NCBI RefSeq assembly: GCF_000612725.1
Contig: NZ_HG964451.1
Coordinates: 403,634-467,633 of the forward strand
DNA: 64,000 nucleotides
From: Mycolicibacterium austroafricanum
GTDB taxonomy: Bacteria > Actinomycetota > Actinomycetes > Mycobacteriales > Mycobacteriaceae
Reading direction: 5' to 3'
In this document: positions 9,949-20,353 of the stretch, piece by piece
Position numbering within the stretch: the stretch's first letter is position 1
How the letters are laid out: each line of letters starts with the position of its first letter
Notes under the pieces: model-generated
Seen by the model: only the letters and a program-made list of their open reading frames with translations
What the model was told of the DNA's origin: nothing
Databases searched by the model: none
Made by a program: the position numbers and the translations under genes

Positions 9949-11058
9949 TCAGCTGACGGCGTGCGCGGTGCGCACGGCTTCGGCACAGACGTCCTCGACG
10001 GCGGCGTCGAGCCCGGGCGTGCTCTGGCATCCGATGGCGATGCGCAGGTCGCCGTCGGTCACCACGCTCCACCGGGTCTCGCTGCCGGCGCGCCGCTCGA
10101 CATAGGTGACCGCCGGTCTGCCGCCGCGTTCACCCGACGGGTCGAAGTCGACGAACACCCCGACCGGCTCGGATCCTATTGCGCGGCGCAGCGATTCGGC
10201 CACGTCCGCGGTGGACCCCACCGACTGGGTGATGTGCAGGGCGGGCGAGCCGCCTGCGGCGGAGACCCGGACGCGCGCCGATCCCGGCCCGGTCGTGACA
10301 CGTTCGTCCGTCCACTGCGCCGGCACCGCGACCGCAACCCGGCCCTCGACCAGCAGCCTGGTCGCCGGATCCGCGGGCGGTCGCGGCGACAGGTTCTGCG
10401 CCGCCCATCCGCCCCCGGCGGCGACGGCCGTCACCGCGGCGCCCGCCAGGACCGCAATCGCGCCACCACCCGGCCGCGGCCTGCCGGGTCTGCGGCCCGG
10501 CCGGGGCAGCGCCGCCAACGCGGCGTCACGGACGCCGGTGTGGTCGCGGTGGCTGACCGGTGTCCCGAGTTGCCGCAACCGCGCACATACCGCGGGCGGC
10601 AGTGGCGCCACCCCGGCGGGGACGTCGATCAGCACCGACGTCGCGGTTTCCAGAAGCGGCCCGATGTCGTCGCGAGGGACGACGAGGCACCCCGTTCCCG
10701 GTGACCGCACCACCGCGAAGTCGGCGGACAGTTCGACCAGCGTGCCCGCGCCGTCGTCACCCGACAGCGAACTGCGCTGCAGCACAACAACCTCGGGCGT
10801 CATCGCGCGGCCGGCCGCGGCGACCACGTCGGCGCGACCCGACGGCCACCACGTCGGCACGACCAACACCAGCGCGCCGTCGTGTCCGCCCGCCACCACA
10901 GCGAGCACATCGCGCCACAGCCCGGACACCTCGACGGGTCGCTCGTCGAGGAGGGCGAGTGGATCGTCGATACAGTCCAGCGCCACCGAAACCCATTCCG
11001 GGGGTGCGGCTTCCGTCCCGCGCACGGTGCACGGCCCGAGCTCGACGACGGTGGTCAC
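9949..11058 (-). CDS. Type VII secretion-associated protein (Rv3446c-like)
   Basis: The 369-residue ESX-4 accessory protein of unknown biochemical role belongs to the Rv3446c family. The N-terminal half (about 1-190) is an alpha/beta region, one transmembrane helix lies near residues 200-225 ([19 protein letters not shown]), and an extracytoplasmic C-terminal domain follows ([17 protein letters not shown]... [24 protein letters not shown]). The GTG start at 11058 overlaps the eccC4 stop (GTGA), so the frame that is open further upstream inside eccC4 is ignored. Translational coupling suggests stoichiometry with EccC4. Confidence 0.9.
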   Translation of the reverse strand: MTTVVELGPCTVRGTEAAPPEWVSVALDCIDDPLALLDERPVEVSGLWRDVLAVVAGGHDGALVLVVPTWWPSGRADVVAAAGRAMTPEVVVLQRSSLSGDDGAGTLVELSADFAVVRSPGTGCLVVPRDDIGPLLETATSVLIDVPAGVAPLPPAVCARLRQLGTPVSHRDHTGVRDAALAALPRPGRRPGRPRPGGGAIAVLAGAAVTAVAAGGGWAAQNLSPRPPADPATRLLVEGRVAVAVPAQWTDERVTTGPGSARVRVSAAGGSPALHITQSVGSTADVAESLRRAIGSEPVGVFVDFDPSGERGGRPAVTYVERRAGSETRWSVVTDGDLRIAIGCQSTPGLDAAVEDVCAEAVRTAHAVS

Positions 11059-14000
11059 GGCGGATCCACCCACGCGAGCTGGACCAGTTCGTCGGGCCTG
11101 CCGCGCACGATCAGGGTGGCCCGTCCCGGCGGTAGCGGGGTCGGTCTGGCGCTGCCCAGCAACACTCCCTCGTCGGGTGCGGCGCTCATCATCAGACCGG
11201 CGCAACCCATGTCGCGCATGCGGGCCAGCACGGGATCGAACATCGCCCGCGCCGCGCCACCGGATCGGCGGGCGACGATCACGTGCAGACCGAGATCCTT
11301 GGCGTGCGGCAGGAAGTCGGCCAGCGGGGTGAGCGGATTACCGGTGGCGCCCGCCACCAGGTCGTAGTCGTCCACGACGACGTAGATGTCGGGTCCGTGC
11401 CACCACGACCGGTCCCGAAGCTGCCGCTGGGTGACGAACTCGTCGGGCATCCTGGCGTTCAGCCGTTCGGTCAGCGCCGCCAGCCGCGACGCCACCGCGA
11501 TACCCGACACCGCGTATCCGGCGCTGGGCCCGCTGTCGACGACACCGAGCAGGGTGCGCCGGAAGTCGACGATCTCCAGGTGGGGCTGATCGGCGGCCAC
11601 GGCGAGGTCGGTGCACAGCAGACGCAGCAGTGAGGTCTTGCCGCATTCGCTGTCACCGAACACCAACAGGTGCGGGTGCTCGGCGAGGTCCAGGACGACC
11701 GGCGCCAGGTCGCGTTCTCCGAGTCCCAGCACCACCCGGCCCCGTCGCCGCTCGTCGACCCGGATCGCTTCGCGGCCGACCCGTGCCGGCAGCAGTTCGA
11801 CCGGCGGGGCGGTGCGGCCGTCCTCGATGATCGCGGTGCGCAACCAGTCGGCATCGGGTAGTGCGATCACCATCTCGCGGCCGTCGCGGGTGATGCCGCG
11901 GCCGGGCGGACGGTCCGCGAGCTCCCTGGCCCGCCTGCGGTCCATCTCGGACTCCATCGGATCGCCGAGCCGCAGTTCGATGCGCGTAGCGATCTGATCT
12001 TTGAGCGCCGGCCGCAGGTCGGCCCAGCGGGACGCGGCGAGCATCACGTGCACGCCGTACGACAACCCCTGCGCCGCCAGCGCGGTGATCGAGGCTTCCA
12101 ACCCGTCGAATTCCTGCCGCAGCGTGGCCCACCCGTCGACGACGAGAACCACCTCACCGTACGGGTCGTCGGGAACGGGTCCGGCCTCGCGGGACCGCAG
12201 CACCGACTCCACCTGAGCGACGATGCGCCGGCACAGCTCGGTGTCGCCCCGCCCGGCCACCGCCCCGACGTGCGGCAGCTCCCGCATCCCGGCCAGCGCG
12301 CCGCCGCCGAAGTCCAGGCAGTAGAACTGCACCGCACCGGCGCCGTGCGTGGCGGCCAGCGCGGCCATGATGGTGCGCAGCGCCGTCGACTTCCCCGATC
12401 GGGGCGCTCCGACCACCGCGACATTGCCTGCCGCCCCCGTCAAGTCGACGACCAGTGGATCCCGGCGCTGCTCGAACGGGCAGTCCACCGCGCCGATCGG
12501 CACCCGCAGCCGGTGCGCCGGCGCGTCGGAGAGCACCTCGTCCAGCCGCGGTGAGCGCCCCAGCGGCGCCAACCAGACCCGGTGGGCGGCAACGCCGCGC
12601 CCGCCCAGCTGCCCGAGCACCGTCTCCAGCAGGGGGCGCTGTGACGACACCACCACCGGACCGGCGGGCGGGCCGTCGCCGGCGAGCGTGAAGCGGCGCA
12701 CCGCGGGGCGTTCGTCGCGCCGCCGCACCCGTTGCGGATACCGTCCGGAGACGAACGCGGTCTGAAACGGCGTCAACGTCCCGGCGGCGGTGCTCAGGTA
12801 GGCCGCGCCGGGCTGCGCCGGAAGGTGATACGCATCGGGGACGCCGAGCACCGCCCGCGACTCGCTCGCCGAGAACGTCTTCAGACAGACCCGATAGGAC
12901 AGGTGGGTCTCCAGCCCGCGCAGCCTGCCCTCGTCGAGGCGCTGGCTGGCCAGCAGCAGATGCATGCCGAGGGAGCGGCCGAGACGGCCTATCGCGACGA
13001 ACAACTCGGCGAAATCTGGATGCTGGCTGAGCAATTCGGAGAACTCGTCGACGATGATGAGCAGCGCGGGCAACGGGGCCAGCGTGCTGTCGCGCTGCCG
13101 CGCCCGGCGGTACTCGGCGATGTCGGTGAGGTTGCCCGCCGCCCGCAGCAGCTCCTGCCTGCGGTTGATCTCCCCGGACAGCGCCTCACGCATCCTGGAC
13201 ACCAGCGGCGCCGAGTCGGCGAGGTTGGTGATCACCGCCGACACGTGGTTCGCGTTCTCCAGCCCGAGGAACGTGGCGCCGCCCTTGAAGTCGACGAGCA
13301 CGAGGTTGAGCAGCTCGGGCGGATGGGCGGTGATCATGCCGAGCACCAGGGTGCGCAGAAACTCCGACTTTCCGGAACCCGTTGCACCGACGCACAACCC
13401 GTGCGGTCCCAGCCCCGCGGCGGCCGACTCCTTGATGTCGAGTTCGACGACGGCGCCGTCCGGCGCAACCCCGATCGGGACCCGGAGCAGGTCCGGCGCG
13501 CTCCGCCGCAGCCACCGCATGCCGACGTCGATCTGCTCGGGATCGTCGATTCCCATCAGCGACAACCAGTCCGGCCCGCCCGGTCGGCGGGCGCCCGCCC
13601 CGGGCCGGTACCGCGCCAGCCGCCGGGCACAGGCCACCGCGTCCGCTGGCGAGAGCTGGTCGCACGACACGGCTTTCACCTGCCCGTCGAGGTGCACGGT
13701 GACCTCGGTCCGGTCGTCGGGCTGCAGCACGATGCAGGTGACGTCCTCGGCGGGTTCCGGCGGTCGGGCACCGTCGACGACGACCACGTGGTGCCGCGCC
13801 GAGGGTGTGTCGCAACGGTGCGGCAGCCATTTCAGCCAGTCCCAGTGCGGGGCCGGCGAGGCCACACCTACCGTGACCTGTCGCGGATCGTGCAGCACGG
13901 CCAGCTGGCACACCAGTGCCCGCACCGCGGAACGCACCGCCTCCGGGTCACCGCTGACGGTGACCACCGCGGTGGAGCGCAACGGAACCCCGACGGGCAC

Positions 14001-14561
14001 ACCTGCGACGACCGAGCGGTGCCGGACCAGGCGGCGCAGTGCGCCGGCGGTGACGGGGTCGGCCTCATCGTCGGCTCCCAATTCCGGTGCGACCACGGTG
14101 GTCGCCGCCGGTTGTTCTCCCACACCGATGCGCACCACGCAGAAGTCGGGATGGTCGTCGGCGCGTTCCCACATCCGCTCGCCACCGGCGAGCGTCCACA
14201 GCGCCGCAGGTTCGGGATGGTCGTGGTGCAGGACGCGGATCTGTTCCTCGGCCGCGGCCGCGAGGACTTCGTCGAGGGTGTCGAGATAGCGCAGGTAGGC
14301 GGCGCGCTGGTCATTGAGTTCTGCGGTGCGGCCGGGCCCGCCGGCACCGTAGGCCAGGGTTCCGATCGACGACACCAGCATCATGGCCGGGAAGAACAGG
14401 AACATCGGGTTGCGCGGCGAGTCCGTTGAGGTCAGGTACATCGCGGTCATGCCGCCCATTGCCGCCAGCATGGCGACCGGCATCAGTCGGGCCAGCGGGT
14501 TCACCGGCGCAGGGGTCGGCGGATCGGGCGGGGCGTCGACCACGAGCCGACCGGTGTCCAT
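11055..14561 (-). CDS. eccC4: ESX-4 FtsK/SpoIIIE-type ATPase EccC4
   Basis: EccC is the motor ATPase that recognises and drives WXG100 substrates through the type VII channel. The 1168-residue protein has two N-terminal membrane helices (about 27-43 and 54-71) and three P-loop domains: GATGSGKS at 392-399, GAPRSGKS near 717 and GDSECGKT near 970. A Walker B-type LLIIVDEFSEL follows the first. This is the single-chain form (not split into Ca/Cb), as in M. tuberculosis Rv3447c. It is divergent from eccD4 with a 94-base promoter gap. Confidence 0.97.
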   Translation of the reverse strand: MDTGRLVVDAPPDPPTPAPVNPLARLMPVAMLAAMGGMTAMYLTSTDSPRNPMFLFFPAMMLVSSIGTLAYGAGGPGRTAELNDQRAAYLRYLDTLDEVLAAAAEEQIRVLHHDHPEPAALWTLAGGERMWERADDHPDFCVVRIGVGEQPAATTVVAPELGADDEADPVTAGALRRLVRHRSVVAGVPVGVPLRSTAVVTVSGDPEAVRSAVRALVCQLAVLHDPRQVTVGVASPAPHWDWLKWLPHRCDTPSARHHVVVVDGARPPEPAEDVTCIVLQPDDRTEVTVHLDGQVKAVSCDQLSPADAVACARRLARYRPGAGARRPGGPDWLSLMGIDDPEQIDVGMRWLRRSAPDLLRVPIGVAPDGAVVELDIKESAAAGLGPHGLCVGATGSGKSEFLRTLVLGMITAHPPELLNLVLVDFKGGATFLGLENANHVSAVITNLADSAPLVSRMREALSGEINRRQELLRAAGNLTDIAEYRRARQRDSTLAPLPALLIIVDEFSELLSQHPDFAELFVAIGRLGRSLGMHLLLASQRLDEGRLRGLETHLSYRVCLKTFSASESRAVLGVPDAYHLPAQPGAAYLSTAAGTLTPFQTAFVSGRYPQRVRRRDERPAVRRFTLAGDGPPAGPVVVSSQRPLLETVLGQLGGRGVAAHRVWLAPLGRSPRLDEVLSDAPAHRLRVPIGAVDCPFEQRRDPLVVDLTGAAGNVAVVGAPRSGKSTALRTIMAALAATHGAGAVQFYCLDFGGGALAGMRELPHVGAVAGRGDTELCRRIVAQVESVLRSREAGPVPDDPYGEVVLVVDGWATLRQEFDGLEASITALAAQGLSYGVHVMLAASRWADLRPALKDQIATRIELRLGDPMESEMDRRRARELADRPPGRGITRDGREMVIALPDADWLRTAIIEDGRTAPPVELLPARVGREAIRVDERRRGRVVLGLGERDLAPVVLDLAEHPHLLVFGDSECGKTSLLRLLCTDLAVAADQPHLEIVDFRRTLLGVVDSGPSAGYAVSGIAVASRLAALTERLNARMPDEFVTQRQLRDRSWWHGPDIYVVVDDYDLVAGATGNPLTPLADFLPHAKDLGLHVIVARRSGGAARAMFDPVLARMRDMGCAGLMMSAAPDEGVLLGSARPTPLPPGRATLIVRGRPDELVQLAWVDPP

Positions 14562-14655
14562 GTGTGAATAGACGCACGGCGGCCCCGTGCCGTTCCATCC
14601 ACAGCCCGGGAAAGTGCTGCAGCGCGGCCCGCCCGGGCCGAGTTACGTTGATTTC

Positions 14656-15930
14656 GTGCCGGATACGTTGCGCAGGGTGGCCGTCCACGCGCTGGGTCCG
14701 CGGGAGGCGGCCGCGGCCGACCTCGTCCTTCCCGCCGGGCAGCCGCTGGCCGAGCTGGTGCCGTCGATCGTCGACACCGTCTTCGGAGGTCCGGTCGGGC
14801 CGCGACAGTGGCAGCTGGCCACGCCCGCAGGAGTTCCGCTGGACTCGTCGATGTCGCTGCGGGACAACGTCGTCGAGGACGGAGACGTCATCGTGCTGAC
14901 AGCCGTGCGGGTGCCGCCGCCACGCCTGCTGCCCACCGACCCCTGCGCCGTGGTGGCGGGCGCAGCGGAGAAGGGGACACCCGGCCGTGGGGTCAACCGC
15001 GCGGCCGGCGCGGCCGGCATCGTGGCCTGCGCCGTCGCCCTGGTGTGGTCGGGCACCGCGGCGCCCACGCACTGGCATCTGTGGTGTGCGGCGGCGCTGT
15101 CGGGGTCGGCGGCGGTCGGGGCGGTGGCGGCCGCCCGCGCGGAGCCTGAACTCACCGCTCTGCTGAGCACGGCTGCGGTGGTGTTCGCCACTGCGGCAGG
15201 GCTTCTCGCCGTTCGTTCGGCGCCGTGGCCCGCCACCGTGCTGCTCGCCTCCAGCGCCGGGTTCTGCATGTCGGTGCTTCTGCTGCGGTTGGTGGCCGAC
15301 CGCGCACTGCTGACGGCGTTCACCGCGGCCGGCGGGGCTGCCACCGCCGCGGCGGGGTTGGCGAATCTCGCGGCAAGTCCGGTGACGGCTGGGGCCGCGC
15401 TGGCCGCGCTGTCGACGGCCGCACTCTCCGTGGCACCGAAACTCGCAGTGGTGACCGCAGGCCCGGAACCTGCCGCGGCGCATTCCACGTTGACCGGCTT
15501 GGTGGCGGGGTGGTCTGCGACGGCGGCGGCCGGGGGTGTCATGGTCGCCGCCGTCGCGGGCCCCGCGGAGTCCTCGACGATCCTGGCCGCGCTGTTCGCC
15601 GCGGATCTCGGGGTGCTGCTGGTCCTGCGGAAACGGTCCCACGTCGTGGTGCACCGGCGCATCGCGCTGGGTGCGGCCGGGTCGGTGTCGCTGCTCGCCG
15701 CGTTCACCGTCACCGTGGTCGCAGCACCGGTGCATGCGCCGTGGCTCTGCGCCTGCGCCGCGGTGCTCTGTGTGCTCGCAGTGCGCGGAGCCGGGTCGCC
15801 GGCGTCTCCGAACCCGCTCGCGCACAGGATGATCCAGGTCACCGAGTACGCCGCCCTGGTGGCCCTGGTGCCGCTGGCGTTCTGGGTGAGCGGGATCTAC
15901 GGCCTGGTCCGTCAGCTGAGCCTGGCATGA
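14656..15930 (+). CDS. eccD4: ESX-4 membrane channel component EccD4
   Basis: EccD forms the membrane core of the type VII secretion complex. An N-terminal ubiquitin-like (YukD) domain spans about residues 1-85 (LRRVAVHALG ... DNVVEDGDVIVLTAV), followed by about eleven hydrophobic helices to the end. The frame is open upstream, but GTG at 14656 is chosen because the ubiquitin-like fold begins right after it; the product is 424 residues. The stop overlaps the mycP4 start (ATGA). Confidence 0.93.
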   Translation: MPDTLRRVAVHALGPREAAAADLVLPAGQPLAELVPSIVDTVFGGPVGPRQWQLATPAGVPLDSSMSLRDNVVEDGDVIVLTAVRVPPPRLLPTDPCAVVAGAAEKGTPGRGVNRAAGAAGIVACAVALVWSGTAAPTHWHLWCAAALSGSAAVGAVAAARAEPELTALLSTAAVVFATAAGLLAVRSAPWPATVLLASSAGFCMSVLLLRLVADRALLTAFTAAGGAATAAAGLANLAASPVTAGAALAALSTAALSVAPKLAVVTAGPEPAAAHSTLTGLVAGWSATAAAGGVMVAAVAGPAESSTILAALFAADLGVLLVLRKRSHVVVHRRIALGAAGSVSLLAAFTVTVVAAPVHAPWLCACAAVLCVLAVRGAGSPASPNPLAHRMIQVTEYAALVALVPLAFWVSGIYGLVRQLSLA

Positions 15931-17261
15931 CCGGGCCGGCGCGGCCGTGGCGGGTGCTGATCGTGGTCGCGCTGCTGCTGGTGTACACCGCGCCGTCTGC
16001 CGATGCGGTGGGTCCGCCCGCGGTCGACGAGAGGCTGCTGCCGGCCCCGGGCCCGGTCGCCCCGGCGCATCCCACGGTCCAGCACGACGAGTGCGTCACC
16101 GCCCCGACGTCGCCGGTCGACGTACCGGGCCGACCGCACGGCATCGACCTGCCCAGCGTGTGGGCGCTGACCCGCGGTGCGGGGCAGACCGTCGCGGTGA
16201 TCGACACCGGGGTGGCCCGGCACCGGAGGCTGCCGCACCTGATCGCGGGCGGGGACTACGTGTCCGGACAGGACGGCACCTCAGACTGCGACGGCCACGG
16301 CACCATCGTGGCCGGCATCATCGGCGCCAGCGCCGACCCGGCGGACACCGGCGGCTTCGCCGGCATCGCGCCCGACGTGTCCCTGCTGTCGATCAGGCAG
16401 TCCAGCAACAGGTTTCGCGCCGTCGACGACCCCGGCGGGACCGGGGTCGGTGACGTCGAGACGCTGGCGACGGCAGTGCGCACGGCCGCCGATCTGGGGG
16501 CGACGGTCCTCAACATCTCCACGGTGGCCTGCCTACCGGTCGACGCCGGGCTCGACGACCGGGCGCTCGGCGCCGCGCTGGCCTACGCCGTCGACGTCAA
16601 GAACGTCGTGGTGGTGACGGCGGCGGGCAATGTGGGTGGCGCCGGCCAGTGCACGCAACACAACCCGCGCAGGCCGGCCGACGCCGGTGCGGTGACCATG
16701 GTGGCGAGCCCCGCCTGGTATGACGACTACGTGCTCACCGTCGGCTCGATCGGCTCCGACGGGATCGCCTCGGAGTTCAGCCTCGCCGGGCCGTGGGTCG
16801 ACGTCGCGGCTCCCGGGGAGTCGGTGGTGTCGCTGGCACCCGCCGGCGACGGCTTGGTGGACGTTGCGCCGTCCGGGCTTCCGATCTCGGGCACCAGCTA
16901 TGCGGTCCCGGTCGTTTCGGCGATCGCCGCGCTCGTCCGCGCCCGGTCACCGGGTCTGACCGCCCGGCAGGTCATGCGGGTGATCGAGGACACCGCGCAC
17001 CCTCCGCCGTCGGGGTGGGATCCGGTGGTCGGGCACGGCGTGGTCGACGCGCTCGCGGCGGTCACGGCGACCGGATCTGCCGATCCGGTGTCGGCCGGCG
17101 TGGCACCGGTCGGCCCGGTCCCGCCCCGCCCATCTGAATCCGTCTCGGGCAGAACGGCATTGCACGCGGCGCTCGGCTGCCTGGCACTGACCGCCTGCGT
17201 GGCGGTGGTGTCGACGGCCGTGCGGCGGTCAGGGCGCCCCGGTTCCGTCGCGCAGGACTGA
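15927..17261 (+). CDS. mycP4: ESX-4 mycosin, subtilisin-family protease MycP4
   Basis: Mycosins are membrane-anchored S8 proteases needed for type VII complex stability. In the 444-residue product a signal peptide (residues 1-27) is followed by the triad Asp93 (VAVIDTG), His124 (DGHGTIVAG) and Ser324 (SGTSYAVPVV), with the oxyanion Asn in TAAGNVG. A C-terminal membrane anchor (about 410-430) is followed by basic residues. The ATG overlaps the eccD4 stop. Its 3' end overlaps the convergent eccB4 gene by 33 bases. Confidence 0.96.
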   Translation: MTGPARPWRVLIVVALLLVYTAPSADAVGPPAVDERLLPAPGPVAPAHPTVQHDECVTAPTSPVDVPGRPHGIDLPSVWALTRGAGQTVAVIDTGVARHRRLPHLIAGGDYVSGQDGTSDCDGHGTIVAGIIGASADPADTGGFAGIAPDVSLLSIRQSSNRFRAVDDPGGTGVGDVETLATAVRTAADLGATVLNISTVACLPVDAGLDDRALGAALAYAVDVKNVVVVTAAGNVGGAGQCTQHNPRRPADAGAVTMVASPAWYDDYVLTVGSIGSDGIASEFSLAGPWVDVAAPGESVVSLAPAGDGLVDVAPSGLPISGTSYAVPVVSAIAALVRARSPGLTARQVMRVIEDTAHPPPSGWDPVVGHGVVDALAAVTATGSADPVSAGVAPVGPVPPRPSESVSGRTALHAALGCLALTACVAVVSTAVRRSGRPGSVAQD

Positions 17262-18614
17262 AGCGTCGTCACGGCCGAGTTCGGGCCCGCGCGGCAGGGT
17301 GGCCAGCACCGGCCACGGCGCGGGCACCGCAGGCGCGGTGAGCCCGAGGGCCGCGGCGCTCTCGTCGTCCCGGACTCCGAACAGCACACCGGCATCGGTG
17401 ACCAGGAACAGTGACCCCGTGCCGTGCCCGGCGCCGGTGAGCGACACGGACCGCACGTACACGCTGCGCCCGGCCGGCACGGACACGGCATCCACGGCAG
17501 GGCCGTCGCCGTCGGTCTGCACCAGGGTGACGGGCCGGGTGCGGCGCGGAGCCGAATCCGCCACGAGAACTGAGGTGTGCGAGGTGGTTTCACCGTTCTT
17601 CTGGTTCCAGTGCGCACAGATGACCGGCGCCGCGGTGACGCCGCCGCGGTCCGGGAACGTCGTGACGGGCAGCGTGGTGACGACGGGCACCGCCCCGACG
17701 GCATCGGCGGACACGGTGGGAATCTCGGCGCCGGGGCGGCGGTCGGTGTAGCGGATCAGATCGGCGGCGACCTCGCCGATGCGCTGCAGGCCTTCGGCGA
17801 GCACCACGAAGTACTCGGTCGTCGCATGTGTCCCCGACTCCCGGACCACGGTGCCCACAGGGTGTTCGCGCAGCGTCGAGGGCCCCGGTGAGCCGAGCGC
17901 AGGGATGTGAGGCGGACTGATGGCGGGCGCCTCCGGGACGGCGGCCAGCAGTGCGGGTGACACCGGCTGCGGCACAACACCGTCGAGCCGCAGCGCCCGG
18001 ACGACGGCGGGGTGGCGCAGATCCACCCTGGACCGCCATCTGCCGTGCAGAAGATAGCTCAGCGCGGCGCTGCCACCACGCGGGGTCACCAGCACACTGG
18101 CGCCCGGGGTCATCGCGGACCCGGCGACCGGGCCGGCGGTGACCGTGGTGCCGGAGCGTTCGTCGCAGACGGTCCAACCGGATTCGGCGGCCTGCAGCGG
18201 CGGCGAGATCTGCCCCGGGGCGCCGGGAATCCCCACCTGCGGACCGATCTCGGCGCGGTCGACCGCCCGCTGGGCGACCATGCGCGGTTCGGCGGCGGTG
18301 CCGAGGATCAGCCGCGCCGATGCGAGGTTGAACACCGGGTGCATGGTGTCGTCGATCCTGACGTACATCGCCCCGGATTCGCGGACCACGACCAGCGGCG
18401 CGTCACCCAGTTCGCCTCCGGGCCGGATGAACGCCAGCACGGCGCACACCGCGACCGCGATCGCCGCGAGAACCGCACCGGCGGTCATCGAAAGTGATTG
18501 TCCGCGAAGAGGATCGTCGAGCATGCGAGCGTCACCGCGCACCAGAGCGTGTTCCATCCTGCGCATCAGGAACCGGTGGCCGCTGACCTGCAGGCGTGTC
18601 GTCGGTTGCCGCAT
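17229..18614 (-). CDS. eccB4: ESX-4 core component EccB4
   Basis: EccB spans the membrane once and places a large domain in the periplasm of the type VII complex. A cytoplasmic N-terminus (QPTTRLQVSGHRFLMRRMEHALVRGD, typical of EccB) precedes a single membrane helix at about 44-66. The periplasmic part carries cysteines (TVCDERSG ... PVICAHW) that probably form the conserved disulfide. ATG at 18614 is preferred over the adjacent GTG because GGGGGAAG is well spaced. It completes the ESX-4 set eccB-eccC-eccD-mycP-esxTU. Confidence 0.95.
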   Translation of the reverse strand: MRQPTTRLQVSGHRFLMRRMEHALVRGDARMLDDPLRGQSLSMTAGAVLAAIAVAVCAVLAFIRPGGELGDAPLVVVRESGAMYVRIDDTMHPVFNLASARLILGTAAEPRMVAQRAVDRAEIGPQVGIPGAPGQISPPLQAAESGWTVCDERSGTTVTAGPVAGSAMTPGASVLVTPRGGSAALSYLLHGRWRSRVDLRHPAVVRALRLDGVVPQPVSPALLAAVPEAPAISPPHIPALGSPGPSTLREHPVGTVVRESGTHATTEYFVVLAEGLQRIGEVAADLIRYTDRRPGAEIPTVSADAVGAVPVVTTLPVTTFPDRGGVTAAPVICAHWNQKNGETTSHTSVLVADSAPRRTRPVTLVQTDGDGPAVDAVSVPAGRSVYVRSVSLTGAGHGTGSLFLVTDAGVLFGVRDDESAAALGLTAPAVPAPWPVLATLPRGPELGRDDASVLRDGTGAP

Positions 18615-18659
18615 CACTTCCCCCTCGGTCAGCCTAACGGCGCGGCCGACGGGGGCAGA

Positions 18660-19220
18660 TCACTTGTTGGAGCGGCGTTCCCGGTAGGCGGCGACGTGCT
18701 GGCGGTTGCCGCAGTTGCCGGTGTCGCAGAACTTGCCCGACCGGTTTCGCGACAGGTCCACCAGCACCGCGTGACAGTCCGGGGCGGCGCAGATCTTGAG
18801 CCTGCGCAACTCCCCCGCGCGGATCAGGTCGGCCAGCGCCATCGCCATCTCGGCACCCATCCGCTGCCACAGCGGATCGTGGATCGAGGCGAGGTGCAGG
18901 TGCCACTCGGGCATCTCGGGGTGGCGGGTCAGCCACGGCGACGCCTTGGTGTCGGCGAGCAGCGCGTTGACGTGTCCGACGGCGCGGGCCTCGTCGTCGG
19001 CGGACTCCCAGATCCGGGCCAGGCGGGTCCGCAGCCGGCGCACCGACTCCAACTCGGCGGCGTCGTGGTCGCGCCTGCCCGTCCAGCCGAAGTGGTCCAG
19101 ATACTCGTCGAGCGCGGCGAGGTCGGACAGCTGGTCGCCGTCCACCCGGTCGCTGTTGATCAGGACACCCGCAGCACGCAGTGTGAGCTCGGTGTCATAA
19201 GTGAAAAGCATTTGACTCAT
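18660..19220 (-). CDS. CGNR zinc-finger transcriptional regulator
   Basis: A 186-residue protein with an ABATE-type N-terminal domain (stress-induced regulator family) and a C-terminal CGNR zinc finger: Cys144, Cys149, Cys165 and Cys170 in CAAPDC ... FCDTGNCGNRQHVAAYRER. The DNA-binding basic tail follows. ATG at 19220 has AAAGGAG six bases upstream, better than the further-upstream start. It is divergent from an EamA exporter 79 bases away; such pairs usually mean the CGNR protein controls the exporter. Confidence 0.88.
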   Translation of the reverse strand: MSQMLFTYDTELTLRAAGVLINSDRVDGDQLSDLAALDEYLDHFGWTGRRDHDAAELESVRRLRTRLARIWESADDEARAVGHVNALLADTKASPWLTRHPEMPEWHLHLASIHDPLWQRMGAEMAMALADLIRAGELRRLKICAAPDCHAVLVDLSRNRSGKFCDTGNCGNRQHVAAYRERRSNK

Positions 19221-19299
19221 GACTCCTTTCAGCGGTAGCGTCATGACCAAAGTTGATTTTACTCATGTCATCTCTTTTCAGCCCACGGAGGTTTCACCG

Positions 19300-20328
19300 A
19301 TGGCCGCGCTCGACACCAGCCGGCAGGCACGAGCCGACCACACGCACCTCTTCCGCACGGGCCTGCTGTTCGCGATCGGTTCCGCGTTCGCGTTCGGGTC
19401 ATCGGGGCCGTTCGCCAAATCGCTGATGGAGGCCGGCTGGACCCCGACCGCCGCGGTGACCGCCCGGCTCGCGGGCGGCGCACTGGCCATGGCCGTGTTC
19501 GCGACGATCATGTACCCGGGCTGGCTGCGCGAGGCGCGCAGGCACGCCCGCACGGTCGCGCTCTACGGCCTGGTGCCGATCGCCGGCGCGCAACTCTTCT
19601 ACTTCAACGCCGTGTCCCACCTGTCGGTGGGCGTCGCCCTGCTGCTCGAATACACCGCCCCGATCCTCGTGGTGGGCTGGCTCTGGGCCACCACGCGCCG
19701 GCGCCCCACCACCATGACGCTGGTCGGCGTCACACTCGCGGTCGCCGGGATCATGCTCGTGCTGGGGATCGTGGGCCCCGGCGGGCTGGCGGGCGCCCAC
19801 ATCAATCTCACCGGCGTCGGCTGGGGGCTGGCCGCAGCCGTCTGCGCGGCCTGCTACTTCCTGATGTCGGACAAGGCCGGCGCCGAGAGCACGGGCGATC
19901 AGGGCCCGCTGCATCCGATCACATTGGCAGCCGGCGGTCTGATCGTCGGCGCCGCCACCGTCGCCGCGCTGGGCGCCACGGGCGTGATGCCGCTGACCTT
20001 CACCGCGAACGACACCGTGATCGCCGGCTGGACCACTTCATGGATCGTGCCCGTCGTCGCGCTGGCGCTGATCCCGACGGCGATCGCGTACACACTCGGC
20101 ATCGTCGGCGTCGCCCGGCTGCGGCCCCGGTTCGCCTCGCTGGTCGGACTGTCCGAGGTGATGTTCGCCGTGCTCGCCGCCTGGGTGCTGCTGGGCGAGG
20201 CCATGACCGTCACCCAGGCGGTCGGCGGCGCGGTGGTGCTGGCCGGTCTGGCGCTCGCCCGCCAGGGTGATCGCAGCGAGCTCGACGAGGCCGGCACGGT
20301 GACCTGGCCGGATGCTCCGGCGCCATAG
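19300..20328 (+). CDS. EamA/DMT-superfamily permease
   Basis: A 342-residue membrane protein with ten predicted helices in two EamA repeats (first from about residue 20, AIGSAFAFGSSGPFAK; second from about 170). This is the RhtA/YdcZ-like drug/metabolite exporter class, possibly for amino acids or small organics; substrate unknown. ATG at 19300 is chosen because of GGAGG ten bases upstream; the upstream frame overlaps the divergent regulator's promoter. The CGNR regulator next door is the likely controller. Confidence 0.88.
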   Translation: MAALDTSRQARADHTHLFRTGLLFAIGSAFAFGSSGPFAKSLMEAGWTPTAAVTARLAGGALAMAVFATIMYPGWLREARRHARTVALYGLVPIAGAQLFYFNAVSHLSVGVALLLEYTAPILVVGWLWATTRRRPTTMTLVGVTLAVAGIMLVLGIVGPGGLAGAHINLTGVGWGLAAAVCAACYFLMSDKAGAESTGDQGPLHPITLAAGGLIVGAATVAALGATGVMPLTFTANDTVIAGWTTSWIVPVVALALIPTAIAYTLGIVGVARLRPRFASLVGLSEVMFAVLAAWVLLGEAMTVTQAVGGAVVLAGLALARQGDRSELDEAGTVTWPDAPAP

Positions 20329-20353
20329 CAGCTAGAGCGGCTAACCTTGCGGG

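Noticed and set aside
12732..14429. 565-codon plus-strand frame inside eccC4
   Set aside because: Antisense shadow of the FtsK-like ATPase.
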